The position numbers and the translations under genes were made by a program. From Dactylellina haptotyla (Eukaryota; Ascomycota; Orbiliomycetes; Orbiliales; Orbiliaceae), in assembly GCA_031310005.1 (NCBI GenBank), contig CM062385.1, forward strand, positions 1,364,001 to 1,428,000: a stretch of 64,000 bases of DNA, given 5' to 3'. This document shows, piece after piece, positions 26,238 to 38,595 of the stretch (position 1 is the stretch's first letter; every line of letters starts with the position of its first letter). The notes under the pieces are model-generated. The model was not told the DNA's origin, did not search any database, and saw only the letters and a list, made by a program, of their open reading frames with translations.

Positions 26238-26942
26238 AAAATGGTTGACAATACTTGTGTTTTTTATTCCCTGTCATATGCTTTATAGATCGGACTTGTA
26301 TTGACTTGGATCAATGGCAAAAGTGAAAAATAATTGATGGTCTCTATAGTATTTCGTTCCATGTATTTACATATCTATGGCTAGCTTTCTTTTGATTTCC
26401 GGAATTCTATTTTCCTCACCGATGCATTTTAGTCCAATACTTATGCCCGACTGAAAGGAAGGGTTACCTCAAACCTCACTAAATTAACAATTATACTTTT
26501 TTGATAATAATACTCTCAAAAATGTGTTGTTTTTTTTGGGTTTTCTATATTATACTACTTTCTTTAAAACTCTAATTATAAACCCTATATTATAAAATAC
26601 CATCTACGTTTTAAAAGAGAGGTTGCTGAAGGTGAGCTCGATTGAGAAGTGTTGGGGGTACAATGATAACAGTCGGGTTTAGTACTGCGCAGCAGCCGTC
26701 TAGTATATAGAAACACGAAAGTACGTGAGTATTTGCGGACTGTGTTTGGTTTGTTTTGAGACTGACTTGCGGAGTTGATGGGAGTCATTCAACAGCTAAT
26801 ACAAAAGTTTGTGTTTGCTTCCAACACCTTTGTAGCTTGTAAGCGATATGTATGCACTGATAATCGAGTTTTAGGAAGACAAAGCGGAAAAAGGAGTGTT
26901 CCAATCTATCATATTCGTAGCGACGGTGGCTGTTTCAGCAGT
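26238..26942. other. AT-rich intergenic region between TOR and tfb2
   Basis: No gene is supported. The middle (about 26440-26600) is very AT-rich. The right part is the presumed tfb2 promoter and leader. The tfb2 frame stays open upstream to ATGs at 26775 and 26778. Confidence 0.5.
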
Positions 26943-28747
26943 ATGACTGCACAAACTATGAAAGGCTTCGAGCAACTAGAAGGTTTACCTGAGGCGGTTT
27001 TCAAGCGGCTATATCAGCAACCAGCTACGGCGTTGGCGATTTTTCGTCGAATGCTCCCGAATTTAGGTACGCGTATCACCGTCCCAGACGGGTGGCGGGT
27101 ATTGAACGTCTGCTAACATCAGTACCATAGCTAAAACTTTCGTGATGGCTATGCTATTTAATCCAGACCCCGTACCTATCTCTAACCTAGAACATTGGGT
27201 ACATCCGGACAAGAATAGGTACGTTTTATACGAAGACCAAATTTAACAGAAGCTACAGGGCTGGCCTAATTGTTATAGCCTTAAGGAGGAGGCTTTTGCG
27301 AAACTACGGCAGCTGTATCTAGTTGCTGAAAAACAGGGAACATTTGCCCTAGATCCGACTTTCAAAAATGAGCTGAGGAAGGCTTTAACAGGAGGGTAAT
27401 TGGCTCCTAGCCGAACAAATCCACTATTTGTTTTGGTCCTAGAACTCGATGTTTACTCAGATATTAGTGGGCTTCCAGGAAGCTTTGGGCTTCCTTGTGA
27501 CACAGACGATAAGAACAAGGTCGATGTTGCGTTCCTTGATAAATATTCTACTGAACAATGGGAATCAATTCTCCACTTCATGGTTGGAAATGAAATTCCG
27601 TCCTTCAAAAGACCAAGCGAGGGTGTCGTTCGATTACTGTTGCACGGGAAACTCATGGAACAATCGAGGTGAGGTCACTACTGAAGCACCGAAACTTCTG
27701 CTCAATTGCTAAATTATCTGTAGGATGTCCTCGGAACCGGTAATAACTCAGGTTGGGTTTTCATTTTTGCTCCAAGAGGCGAATTCGCAAGTCTGGACTT
27801 TACTACTTCTCTATCTTGATATGGCGGAACAAGTAAAAGAAACAAATACGAACTTATGGAGATTAGATCCTATACTAATCATCTGTGCATCGCAGTTACG
27901 GATGGATCCAGTGGACATACTCCACTTCCTTTTCCTCCTGGGGAGTCTAGAGCTAGGCCAAGATTACGATATGAAAAATTTAACTCCTACACAAAAAGGA
28001 ATGCTCGAGGATCTTCGAGATTATGGAGTGGTTTATCAACGGAAAGTGTGTAGCGCATTCCGAGTTCTTGACCAGATGGACCAGCCTAATAACTTTGAAG
28101 TCATCGTCAAGGCGCTTCTATCCTACTAGATTAGCTACGGCATTAACATCCGAAATCCGAAGCATACGTTCTCCTGCTGCAAGCCTCCAGAATGCAACAT
28201 CACAGGGTGACGGAAACGGGTTTCTGATCATCGAAACCAATTATCGTTTATATGCTTATACAAGTAAGCAAATGGAATGGTTAGATTGACGTCTATTTGG
28301 CTAATTGTCAAGAACGTAGGCTCCCCTCTTCAAATAGCAGTGTTGAATATTTTCGCCAAGCTCATTTCACGATTTCCAAATCTTGTTACTGCAAGAATTA
28401 CACGCGATAGTATCCGACAAGCAATAAGTAAAGGGATAACAGCTGAGCAGATAATTGATTATATGACTGTTAACGCCCATCCCCAGCTACGGAAAAATAG
28501 CCCGGTATTGCCACCAACGGTAGTTGACCAAATTAGACTCTGGCAGATTGAGGGGGAGAGGATGAAGACAACACCAGGGTACCTGTTCAAAGAGTTTTCC
28601 ACCATTTCGGAATTCAATGCTGTCTGTAGATACGCCAGCGATCTTGGGGTCTTGGTATGGGCAGATCACAACAAAGGTAACTTATTTGTTTCGAAACATG
28701 AACAAATCGCCGACTATATCCGAAAAAGAGCACACGCTGGTAGGTAG
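26943..28747 (+). CDS. tfb2: TFIIH subunit Tfb2 (p52/GTF2H4)
   Basis: This is a core TFIIH subunit that anchors and stimulates the XPB helicase in RNA polymerase II initiation and nucleotide excision repair. Eight exons are inferred: 26943-27066, 27131-27218, 27279-27395, 27468-27668, 27724-27832, 27896-28045, 28101-28263 and 28320-28747, giving 459 residues. Family landmarks: [12 protein letters not shown] near the start, [62 protein letters not shown] and [14 protein letters not shown]. The fifth intron (63 nt) is a multiple of three without a stop. The start at 26943 is chosen because it sits at the usual distance from the first motif. It converges on the Aquarius homologue. Confidence 0.93.
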
Positions 28748-28819
28748 GCTGTCCATTTTTTTGTTGTAAAGAGGAAAAGAAAAGGAGAAAGGAAAACATA
28801 TCCTTTTTTGAAAACAGCG

Positions 28820-28849
<30 letters not shown>
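28820..28849. repeat. TA microsatellite between convergent genes
   Basis: About 15 TA units in the 135-bp gap between the tfb2 stop and the convergent Aquarius/Cwf11 stop. Confidence 0.9.
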
Positions 28850-28853
<4 letters not shown>

Positions 28854-28882
28854 TCAGATTCACAACTCATACCCAGCCTTCC

Positions 28883-31800
28883 TTAACTGATTGCTGGAAA
28901 TTCACTCAAGGCTGTCTTTCCCAACCTTAACTTCGTATCGGTCATTTCGAACACATATTTCCCTACCGCAAAGCCTGCAATTAAACACATTATTCAAGCC
29001 TAGTACGGAATATGTTACTCACCTAAATGCTCTACTCCTTCCATAACTGTATATTCAGCTGAAGCCTCCAATAACCTTTCCGTCGGCCACATCTCGCCAG
29101 TTATTAATTCAAGTTTTGTAGGCTTGCACAAGATACGTGAGAATGCATCCTTTAATTCATAACATGTTTGGAAGATTTTGAGCCGACCAATAAGATACAA
29201 CCCGAGACGAGCTCTGGATAATGCAACGGTCAATCTTCGTAAATCTCTCAAGTATCCAACACGGTTCGTCCGGACCAAGGAAACGATGACATCTATGCGA
29301 AATTAGCAGGTTTTATAGACGCGGTCCCACCTCGTAAACTTACAATCGTTTTGTTCACCTTGAAACTTATCTATGGTTGTGATATGCGCTGGCGATCCGA
29401 ATAGTTGATTTTTAGCACAACGATGATTTATTATATCTCGTATGAGGGCGCGCTGGCCTGTATAGCTTGCGAGGATGGAAATTTTGCTGGCTGGATATCC
29501 AAGAAGGCGCATATATTGGAAGAGGGCTACCGCATATTCGGCTTCGCCAAGGTTTTGGATAAAATACGGTGAAGGCTCCTGTTCCCCATGGCCTCTAAAA
29601 TCTCCAACATCGATAAATTGGAATTCATGTCTAAACCCGGCATTTGCTCGAAGGAACTCCTTTTTCTCGTGTAGATAGGAGAGATCTCCAAGATTGGAGT
29701 ACCTCCAACTATACAATGATGCGATGCTCGGGCGTGCCCGGCCTTGTTTATCAAGTATTACTTGGGGAACACCTAGTCGTACAAACCGGGCGAATAAACT
29801 TTGTTCCATGTTAGAGAAGTAACGAAGAGCCGAATTTTGTATTACTGGGGAATTCTGCAGATGATCACCGCATAAGATAATTCGTTTCAATTGTGTGTTG
29901 GAGTTTAGAGGGTTTTGTAATGTCAAAGGAATAAAGGCTTCAATCTCAGTCATCTGAGCGGCTTCTTCCATAACTACATTGTCGTATTGAAACCCTTGTC
30001 GAATTATATCCTCCCTCTGCATGTAGGAAATTAGTGATGAAAATAATCTTTGGAAATTATGAGATTTACCTTGATGGCAGCATAGGTAGAGGTCATTGCA
30101 ATGATTCGAGCTGTTTTAACGAGAAGATAATTGGCTTTATCTCGCCCATTTCGCAAAATCTCAAACGGCATCAAGTCATCCAATTGCATAAAAATCTTAG
30201 ATATTTGATCGAAACTGTGTTCGGCGGCGTCCAGTGTGAGCTGGAAGGAAGCCCGTGCCTGCAATGGCGCTTGTTTTGTACTTGTAAAGTAAGCATCTTA
30301 GAAAAGTTAGCAAACTTCCCGAATTATGGTCATAGACGAGAACTCACGAAACGGGAAGGACGTTAAGATGTTGTCAATCGTTGGTAACCGCACCACCTTT
30401 TCTTTGAATGCTTCCCAGAGCGGTTTGATGTACACCTGATTAAAATACGATGCAGTTTCACAAGAATTACCATGAGCCCCTGGCGCGCCGACACTTGCAG
30501 CAAGTATTTCCACGTTCTGAAGAAGTTTAGTTCGAATATCCTAACGAATAACGTTAGAAAACTATATTGAAAGACAAGAAAAGCCGTTACCCGTACAATA
30601 AGGGACTCAATTCTGCCAAATTTACCCGAGTCAGGAGAGAATTGATGAGTATCGTCTTCTCCATGGCCTAGTCGTAGAAGATGACGCTCGTCAATATTCC
30701 TTTCCACAATCTTCTGGAAAAGCTGATTTAAAGCTTGATTACTATGCGCTATCACAAGAGTTCTTTGATTTGGAAAATTATGGTATATGTTAGAGATGAT
30801 TTGTGTGGCCACATCAGTTTTTCCAGTTCCAGGGGGCCCAAGGACTAGTGTTAGCCCAGTATTAGTTCCAGAAAAGATTGCTTTCACTAAATTCGATGCC
30901 GTTAGATGAAGTATTTTGAGTCTGGGAGATTGGCTGTGACTAACCCTGTGCCCCTGTGTATCTAATCACATTACTTAAAGGCCCCGATTTTGATTTTTCC
31001 AACCATTTTGAAGTCGCCTTAGAACCGGAAACTTCATAAGACGATTTTGAGCCACCCTCCTCGTCTGGAGTTCTTGACTGGTGATCGACTCTCACTTTCG
31101 TGAACATAAAAGGAGGGCTTATATCACTAGATGGGGCTTGGATATTTATATTGAGCTGACAAACGCTTATTAGGGTTTCTTGCAGGTGCTCGATATTGTG
31201 AAACGTCTCCCCAAAATCTATTGTTTCCGGAACAGGGCGGATGTTTGGAAAGCAGGCTTCTGTGGGATCACCACATCCAAGGAAGGTGTCTCGAAACCAC
31301 TCAGGAATTGGCGTTGCGGTCTCTTGGATCAATGATTGGATTGATGAAAGAATAGACTTGAAATTGTTGCCCTTAACTCTGTGTTAATTTCGTGATCTTT
31401 GGCCTAGTTTGCATGGGAGTTCGGGTGACCTTACAACTCCCTTCCTACGAATAAGGACGTTGAGGGATCCATATATATCGCTAGGATCCTCGTTATTCTG
31501 TACATCATTCTATAAATTCATTAGTATTCGATGGGACAGTGCATAGGTTGGACTCGACGGTTTTACCATGTAAGCTTTACGGTCTAAACGAACGTGAAGT
31601 TTTTTATTTCCCTGAGCTCGTGATAGATTTGAACCTTGTTTATCTTCTCCGAACACTTGTAAGATTTCGGCGCACCGTAGAAACTGGACCTCGATGTTCT
31701 CAAATGTAGAACTAGCACGCATATGTGCCCGATTCGCATCATCTTTGGCGTGGACACTCAGAAGAAACACCACATCATCAGAGCGGAGAGATTCCCATTC

Positions 31801-33969
31801 TTTTCTAGTATCTGCGCTCATTTTGTCGAGGCAAAGATCTAGTTCGGCATGGACATAGAAAGGATAGGACTCTCCAACTCTTGGAGGAGCTACTTCTAAT
31901 ATACTGTTTGTTGTAAGTAGTGATCGTTTCACGGAGGTTTCAAGAACATTTCTTACGAAACTTTATTAATTTGGAGGGCCATTTTAGTAACTCCGGTAAA
32001 TATTGTGCTACCGTTGTGGAGTTTTGGCCGGAGTTTCTTTAGACTATCTTGCAGGTCGCGTCGTATTTCGTGAAAAGACTCGGCTTTATAAAGGGAGAAT
32101 ATTCGCCACAAGAAATCGGTCGGCGATAAATATTGTATATTCAGTTTTGGGACTGGAATGGGATGTAATCCGTTGTAGCTATTGTTTGGAAGTGGCCCAT
32201 TGAATAAAGATTCCTATGTAGTGGAAGCGCATGTCTATCAGTAGAGCTTAAAGAAAAGAAAACGGGATTAGTGGTTTACAAAATACCTCATTCGGGAAGA
32301 CAGAAGCGCTTTTGACGATTTCGGCGGGACCGGGGCGCCAAGAAAAGGCCTCTACAATAGTGCACAACATGAATTGCCGGTTTACTGACTGCGAAACACC
32401 CTGTGGGTAGCTTTGGCGGAACGACAGTCGTTGGTATAACTCAGCAAGCTCTTTATCATCAAGTGACGAAATCTGGTGTTCAAGGTCTTCTTTCTTAGAT
32501 ATTGAAGCATAGTTTGTCAAACCTAGCACTGTTAGTTTATTTCTCGAAACTTGGATCGATTCTCTCTGTAACTTGGCGATATTTTGGCGATATTTTGAAT
32601 TCGACATGGCGTTTGTTTCATTCAAGTCGGTCGCCGTATCAATGTCGAAGTAATAATAATGTTCGAATAGAGCAACTAAGTTACGGAAAAGCTCGTTACT
32701 CTGCGAGGTAAACATCGACGATAGGCGTAGACATGGGATTATTTGGAGGTCTTCTAAGAGACCGTTAACATATCGCCGTGTCGGCAACTGTGAGAGGAGA
32801 TCTGTCAAGAATTCCACCATTCGCCCCGCGTATAGGAGTAATTCTGTGGCTGTATATTTAGACATTAGCCACTCTAATTGAATTCCCTTAAGTGCATTCT
32901 CACCGTTATAAACGTCATTGTTTCTGGTATTGAATAATGTAGAGATAAAATCCAGAACAAGCATATGAAGCCATGAACGCTCAAACTTCAATCTAGCCTG
33001 CGCTTTCTGGTCAGCGATAGAGAATTTCTTTACGGCACCTCTCCAGGCTTTCTTGAAGAGCGGATTCCCCCCAAGTTTAATCTCCTTCGCCTCTTCAGAA
33101 TGTAAATTCTGCCATATCCCTATCGAGACAAGAGGAGCACATTCCTTTCTGACGATTGGATTATCCAATGACTGGAAAGCCATTGATATAAAATACAAGA
33201 TATATGTTCGGGAAGTAAAGGTAAGAGAGTTTGATAAAGACATTATCAGGACTCGACGAAAGAATGATGAAAATGCGTTTGTATCATTTTCAAATATATC
33301 TAACGACATAACAATGGTGTCAGTAGATCTGAATATACGCGGAAACCGCCATTCAAAACATGAGATGGCCCAGGTACTTACCCCAAACATAAATGGTTTC
33401 TCTTCTCTTCACCGCTACCATCATTACTAACGATATGACCAGTTCATCTGGAGAGTCCTCGTTGTAATTGGGCCAGAGGTATCTAAATCAAACCGTAAGA
33501 TTATACCAGGTTAGGAAAAAAAAAAAAAAAAAAAAGACTGCCTCAAGACGCTTAGGGAATATTGTGCATTTTGGAATCGTGGCAGTTTTTGTTGGTTGCT
33601 GGTATAACATCTCAATAAACAAGGCATGTGATAATTTCACCCAATAAAGTGGGTTGTGAATTTCAGTATAGAGCATAGATATGTCACGTGTAGGATATTC
33701 GATATTTGAAGAGGAAGCAGAATTGATAGAAGAACTTACCGTTCCACATATTGAAGGGTTTCAAGAAGCAGAAGGCTTCTTTGATTGAATGATTCCTGTT
33801 CCAAGGCGTTGTATATTTCTCTCACTACGCTAGTAGAAAACCGAGTGTATGCATCTTCTCTGAGCCAATTTGATTTCGCGGTCGTGGCGTATATATTGCT
33901 GCCCTGAAGTTCAGAGAGCGTCGGTTCGTAGTCCTCGGCTAGTGGTAAATAAGAATCTTGCTGGGTCAT
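28883..33969 (-). CDS. cwf11: intron-binding spliceosomal helicase Aquarius (Cwf11)
   Basis: This is an SF1 RNA helicase of the activated spliceosome that contacts the intron upstream of the branch point. Thirteen exons are inferred on the minus strand: 33969-33740, 33482-33382, 33299-32287, 32213-31957, 31903-31567, 31509-31435, 31371-30945, 30886-30591, 30540-30348, 30296-30070, 30016-29344, 29292-29023 and 28974-28883, giving 1396 residues. The N-terminal third is the helical-repeat region, with L-E-x-L-Q-Y-x-E-R-Y-L-W-P-N-Y and later A-F-Q-S-L-D-N. The beta region carries L-N-I-Q-Y-L-S and V-A-P-P-R-V-G-E. The helicase core has [11 protein letters not shown] near 830, M-E-E-A-A-Q near 1070, then N-M-E-Q-S-L-F-x-R-F-V-R-L-G and G-R-A-R-P-S. 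A start at 33969 is preferred, but the frame is open upstream. It shares a 213-bp promoter with hpr1. Confidence 0.93.
33516..33535 (-). repeat. poly(T) tract in first Aquarius intron
   Basis: Twenty A on the plus strand, thus T in the transcript, about 30 nt before the acceptor of the 257-nt first intron of the Aquarius gene. It may serve as the polypyrimidine tract. Confidence 0.85.
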
Positions 33970-34182
33970 GGCGACTCGAGCTTTCTGGTCGCGGATTTGC
34001 TGTGATGCTGATGATATAGATATGTTCGAGGTCTGATGTCCAATTCGAAGAAATGGTGTTTCGGAACCAAACGCTTTCCTATTTTGCATCATACACACCA
34101 CACCTCGCGCCTCCATGCAAGCGACGCGCTTCATCGCACATTCCGACCATCCAAACGATTTCGACCAAATACTCGAGACACG
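33970..34182. promoter_or_regulatory. compact bidirectional promoter between Aquarius and THO1 genes
   Basis: Only 213 bp separate the two divergent start codons. Both products act on nascent mRNA (splicing and THO/TREX packaging). No specific site is claimed; the region is a promoter by position only. Confidence 0.6.
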
Positions 34183-36365
34183 ATGCCCTCAGCCTCTCCA
34201 GCCATTTCACGGCTGAGGGAGAACCTCAAAGTTTTATTATCACATTTTAGAGCGCCGTTATCCTCATTAGATCTCACTAATTCGCCTCCTGTCATCAACC
34301 GTCAACACTTCCTATCCGTTTTTGAATCTATTTCAGGAACGCAGGATTTTAAGTATTGCCTAGAATGCGCTTCAAGGGAGCTACTTTATGAGATAATAGT
34401 CTGCAAAATCTCCATATCCCCTCTTGCTACATCTTTTGCTGACGTGGAGGAAAGACCGACTTTGAAGGGAAGATGTCTCAAGAGGCGTTTGGTGCTTTGT
34501 ATCAACTATTTGATTTAATTTTAATTCTATCAGAATTAGGTAGGTAACAAGCCCCCGAAATAAATAAGAATATAGACTATGTTGAACCTCCATTTACTAA
34601 TTACTAGTATGGTTTCGGCTATTAGATATTAGTGATCCTCAATTGCCTTTCGCCATCATCGAGGAAACTCTAGATACCCAACCCATTGAGGGTTGCAAAC
34701 AGGTTTTCTTATATCTAGAAGCTAGAATAGAGCATCTTACCGTTGTATGTCAGGATATTATATTGCATTCCTTTCAATGGTCGATTAATTTAAAACACCC
34801 CTCTCCTAACGCATTTTGGCAGGGCGTCGATGGAACGAAAGGAAAGGGAATAACCTTGCTTAGACTCTGTAATGAGCTTTTGCGAAGGTTATCTAAGTCA
34901 GAAGACACTGTCTTTTGTGGGCGTATATTTGTCTTCCTGACAAAGAGTTTCCCTCTATCTGAACGATCTGGAGTCAATTTGAGAGGAGAATTTCACGTCG
35001 AGAATAGAACAACATTTGATGACCAATGGCTCCCAAGAGTAACTCATGGTTTGGTCAATGAATCCGAGAATGCTGATAATCAGATGCCGGCAAGATCGCA
35101 GGTCGATACTATGGACTTCACAACCTCAGAGGCAGCCCTGGCAGTGGATACTTGTCATAAACTTTACACTACTTTGTGGTCTACACAACATGACTTTGCT
35201 GAACCTACAAGACTTTTTCAGAAACCAAATCTCGAAAATTTTAAAGATTCCCTTGAATTTGTTATCAAAGCATTTAAAGCCTCCATTGATGAACATGGTC
35301 ACCATGTTGCTCCAACGATGCCAGACATGAAGACTAGTGGCAAACAGAAAAGAGACGAAAATATGAAGGAGGATGAACTGGATAGCTATAACCCGAAATA
35401 TCTTACAAGCAGAGAGTTATTCGACCTCGAAGTGTGTTTTCCGATTTATTGACACGAAAAATAATGAGAAAGTTGGCTAACACGAACTTCAGGTCCGAGA
35501 CCTTGTTTTTAGAAGACACATCCTAGTTCAATTTCTTATTGTAATCGAGTTCCTTTTGAGCCTATCACTAAAGTACAAAAGATACCTCGAAGCTGATGCA
35601 AAAAATCGCTCCGTGCAATTTGCATATACACTAAGCGAAGAAGATGTATGTTCTTTAAATTATGGTTGCGTCTTTTTAATATAAATTTTTAACACCTCTG
35701 ATATCTAGGATAAATGGGCAGAGACGGCAAAGAAAGACATCGTTAATGCCCTGAATTACAAATCAGGAATGGATGGACTCTTGTTCTCCCGCACTGTCGA
35801 CTCCGTACTTGCTCGAGAGAAAAATTGGGTCAAATGGAAAGCCGAAAATTGTATATCATTCGAGATGGAGGCCATCCCCACCCAGGATGTTGCGATATCG
35901 AAGCTCACTGGCGACCAAATTACTAAACTTAATCCTAGTTTAGAATATAATATGGGTGCACCGGCTTTGAGCAAAGTTTGGTTTGATAATAACCCCGATT
36001 TACCTGCCATGACAAGCCTTACGCGCTCTCATAGGTATATATCAGACATTCCTTAAATTTAGCTTCTGCCTCACTAAGCTAACCCATTCGTCAGAATATA
36101 CCTCCCAGATTACAAGGAGTACGGCCAAGCTATCGAAATGTTTGTGCTTGATAAAGATTTTGCGGTAACCGACCAAGAAAAGGAAGAAATAGATTCATCG
36201 ATTTCGAATAAGTCGTGGAGGGCTCTTAGAATCGCATCCCGAGATAGATTTCATTTCTTTAAAAATCTCGACGAAGATCTATCTATTAAATCCTTACTAA
36301 CAGCAGAGGAAGGACTGGCGACTGAGAAGAAAGACTCGGAGAGAGAAGCTAAAAGGGCTGGGTAA
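34183..36365 (+). CDS. hpr1: THO complex subunit 1 (Hpr1/THOC1)
   Basis: This is a core subunit of THO/TREX, which packages nascent mRNA for export and limits R-loops. Seven exons are inferred: 34183-34398, 34473-34539, 34626-34744, 34823-35431, 35493-35645, 35709-36034 and 36095-36365, giving 586 residues. Landmarks: F-x-L-I-L-I-L-S-E-L, then P-F-A-I-I-E-E-T-L-D, T-K-G-K-G-I-T-L-L-R-L-C-N-E-L-L-R-R-L-S, F-C-G-R-I and F-P-L-S-E-R-S-G-V-N-L-R-G, which are diagnostic. The third intron (34745-34822, 78 nt) is a multiple of three without a stop, but has GTATGT, CTAAC and CAG signals, and removing it gives the family sequence. The first intron (GTCTGC donor) is the least certain; without it the frame stops early. 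Confidence 0.9.
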
Positions 36366-36872
36366 ACTAATAAACGATCCACGGTACCTAGACGCGCCGT
36401 TTCTCCATAGCTTTATACTCTTCCGCTAGCTAGAACCAGACCTTATCTAGTTCTATGTAGATATACATTCTAGGAACATATGATATTTAAGCAACACCAA
36501 ACAGGTGCTAGCGTAGAAAATATTCAAAATCCCGGCCGCTGGAATAATTGGCTAAGGCCGAACACCTGAAAATGCTGAATACAACTGCAACCACGAATGA
36601 ATTCAGTGCAACGACAAGCATATAGTGTCCAGTTTGGATTGGGCACAAGGCTGAGGGAGCAGATGCAATGTCGGTTTATTGTTCACCTATGGAACCCCAT
36701 CGAACAAAGGATTGAAGAAGAACTTCAATAACACACGACATTCCCATAAATTTGAAATTTTTTTGGCAAGAGCGGGTAAAATTGCACTGGAAGCATTGCT
36801 ACTAAATCTATGCCGAAGATGTGGATCCAGTTTGGCCACGCTAGCATTATGCGTCTGGCAGTTTTGTATTTC
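36366..36872. other. 3' regions of convergent hpr1 and did2
   Basis: About 500 bp between the two convergent stops. Nothing recognisable was seen. Confidence 0.5.
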
Positions 36873-37593
36873 TCAGCTCCGAAGCGCTCTTAAACGCTCT
36901 CCAAGGCCTTCCTCCTCTACCTCGCTAGGTTGCTGAATACCCTTTGTGGGGGTAGCTGCATTCAGCTCCTGATCTAATTCAACACCAACTTTATCCGCGA
37001 CTTTTCCAAGTAATCTGTCAATGTCTTCTTGGGGCGTGTCGATTGCAGTTGCCGATGTTGTGGCATTCTCATAGTGCTTGGTCGCAACATCTAGGTCCTC
37101 GAATTGGGATTCAAATTTGTCCATGATGGTTGATATCTATGTTTTTATAGCATTTAGCATCACCTTCACTAACGCAAGTCAAGAAGGAGGAGGGGTGCAA
37201 ACCTTTTCTAGGTTCATGGATTTCATAGCACTGTCCATTCCTTTCACCACATTAAGCATACTTCCAGAGACCTGTCTCATTGTAACAGCCGTCTGTACCC
37301 GGCTTGCAACACTATCTATTCTGCTGGCTAACCTCAGGAGATTCAGGTGTTCATTTTGCTTTCGGATAACGTTTTGAGCGTAGACTTTGGCTATGTCCTG
37401 GTTTCCTTGTTTCATTGCCTTCTCGAGTTTCACCTCATCTTTTGCTGCTTCCTGTTTGGCTTTCGCTGCCTGCCGAGTAAGCTGTTTTTCGGTGAACTGG
37501 GATAAGGACAGACTGTTAGGAGAGAACGTTAATGTGTATAGACTGAGATATATATACCTTCAAGTTGAACAGTGCCTTCTCCAAGCCAGACAT
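36873..37593 (-). CDS. did2: ESCRT-III associated protein Did2 (Vps46/CHMP1)
   Basis: This is a CHMP1-type protein that regulates ESCRT-III disassembly by the Vps4 ATPase at endosomes. Three exons on the minus strand (37593-37558, 37496-37203 and 37136-36873) give 197 residues. The N-terminal helix M-S-G-L-E-K-A-L-F-N-L-K-F-T-E-K-Q-L is followed by a basic coiled-coil half (K-L-E-K-A-M-K-Q-G-N through M-K-S-M-N-L-E-K), then an acidic half with M-D-K-F-E-S-Q-F-E-D-L-D-V. The C-terminus E-G-L-G-E-R-L-R-A-L-R-S is a MIT-interacting motif (MIM1), the expected Vps4 contact. Length and halves are typical. Confidence 0.95.
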
Positions 37594-38595
37594 TCTGGTT
37601 TCCCCTCAGATAATATTTCAACTCTAAAGTGTAATATAACTAATAGTGAATCGCTCCGTGCACCTTCCTTTCTGTTGCCTTAACGGATCCGGAATCGATG
37701 GTCTGTAAGATCGTTGCTATGACCTGCATGTGATGGCAGATGACGATGCGATGGCAGATGACGACGCGATAGCTTGCTTGATGGAGCTGGCGACGATATT
37801 ACTTGGCAAATGCTTGGCATAATTTGTCGGATATAGCTAACTAAATTTTGAGACTGGGCAAACTATAACACACCCATCAACACAATAAACCACCCAGTTT
37901 AGTTATGAGACTGCAAACCATCAAGCAAGCGAGCTATATATCGATATCAACGCAATTGTTTTGTTTCTAGATTCTCCATATTTGTATTGGTTATATATAT
38001 ACATGTTTTTTGTTTTGTTGCAAACTATCAAAATTTGCTCGCTATACGGACGCGCAAGCACGTTTGTCGCAATTAGAAATCATTTGGCCAGAAACCAGCG
38101 GGTAATAGAAACAAGGATACCGTACTGTGATAAGACGAAACATTGGACAAAAAAAAAAAACAAAGATATAAACAGAAAGGCATGTGGCTAGCTCTAGGCT
38201 TAGACGCATTGCGTAAGGCTATTAGACATCTAGTCTGCACCAAAAGTGTATCTTATAGTAATGCTCAAAGTCGAAAAAAAGAACTAAAACAAGACATAGG
38301 AATTTTCAAAGGGCAATGCCAGATCGAGAAATCGCGTTTGATGAGTTAAGGGTATAGGACATAACAATCTTTCCAGAAAGAAAAACATAAAAATGCAATT
38401 CTTCATAACAAAGGGAATTCGTGAGAAACGGCGCAAGAATCTGGAAGATCTCTGCTAGATAAAAATGTTTGGCTCGCAAACAATAGTGATTGAGTAAGCC
38501 GATATGGAACAACACCATGGGGATTGATATCTTGATAGTAAGTCTCATAACTAAGCCTACTCCTTATTTAGAAGAGTACCTATTGCGCGGGTCCG
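37594..38595. other. did2 promoter and homeobox gene 3' region
   Basis: No gene is supported. An imperfect 18-bp tandem duplication (37732-37767, one mismatch) lies 139 bp upstream of the did2 start. The rest is AT-rich with an A run near 38148-38160. Confidence 0.5.
37732..37767. repeat. 18-bp tandem duplication upstream of did2
   Basis: Two 18-bp units beginning GATGGCAGATGACGA stand head to tail and differ at one base. Confidence 0.85.

Noticed and set aside
34399-34472. Apparent frameshift in hpr1
   Set aside because: The frame is restored by a 74-nt intron with a CTGAC branch-like site and AAG acceptor, so no mutation needs to be assumed; the donor is weak, however.
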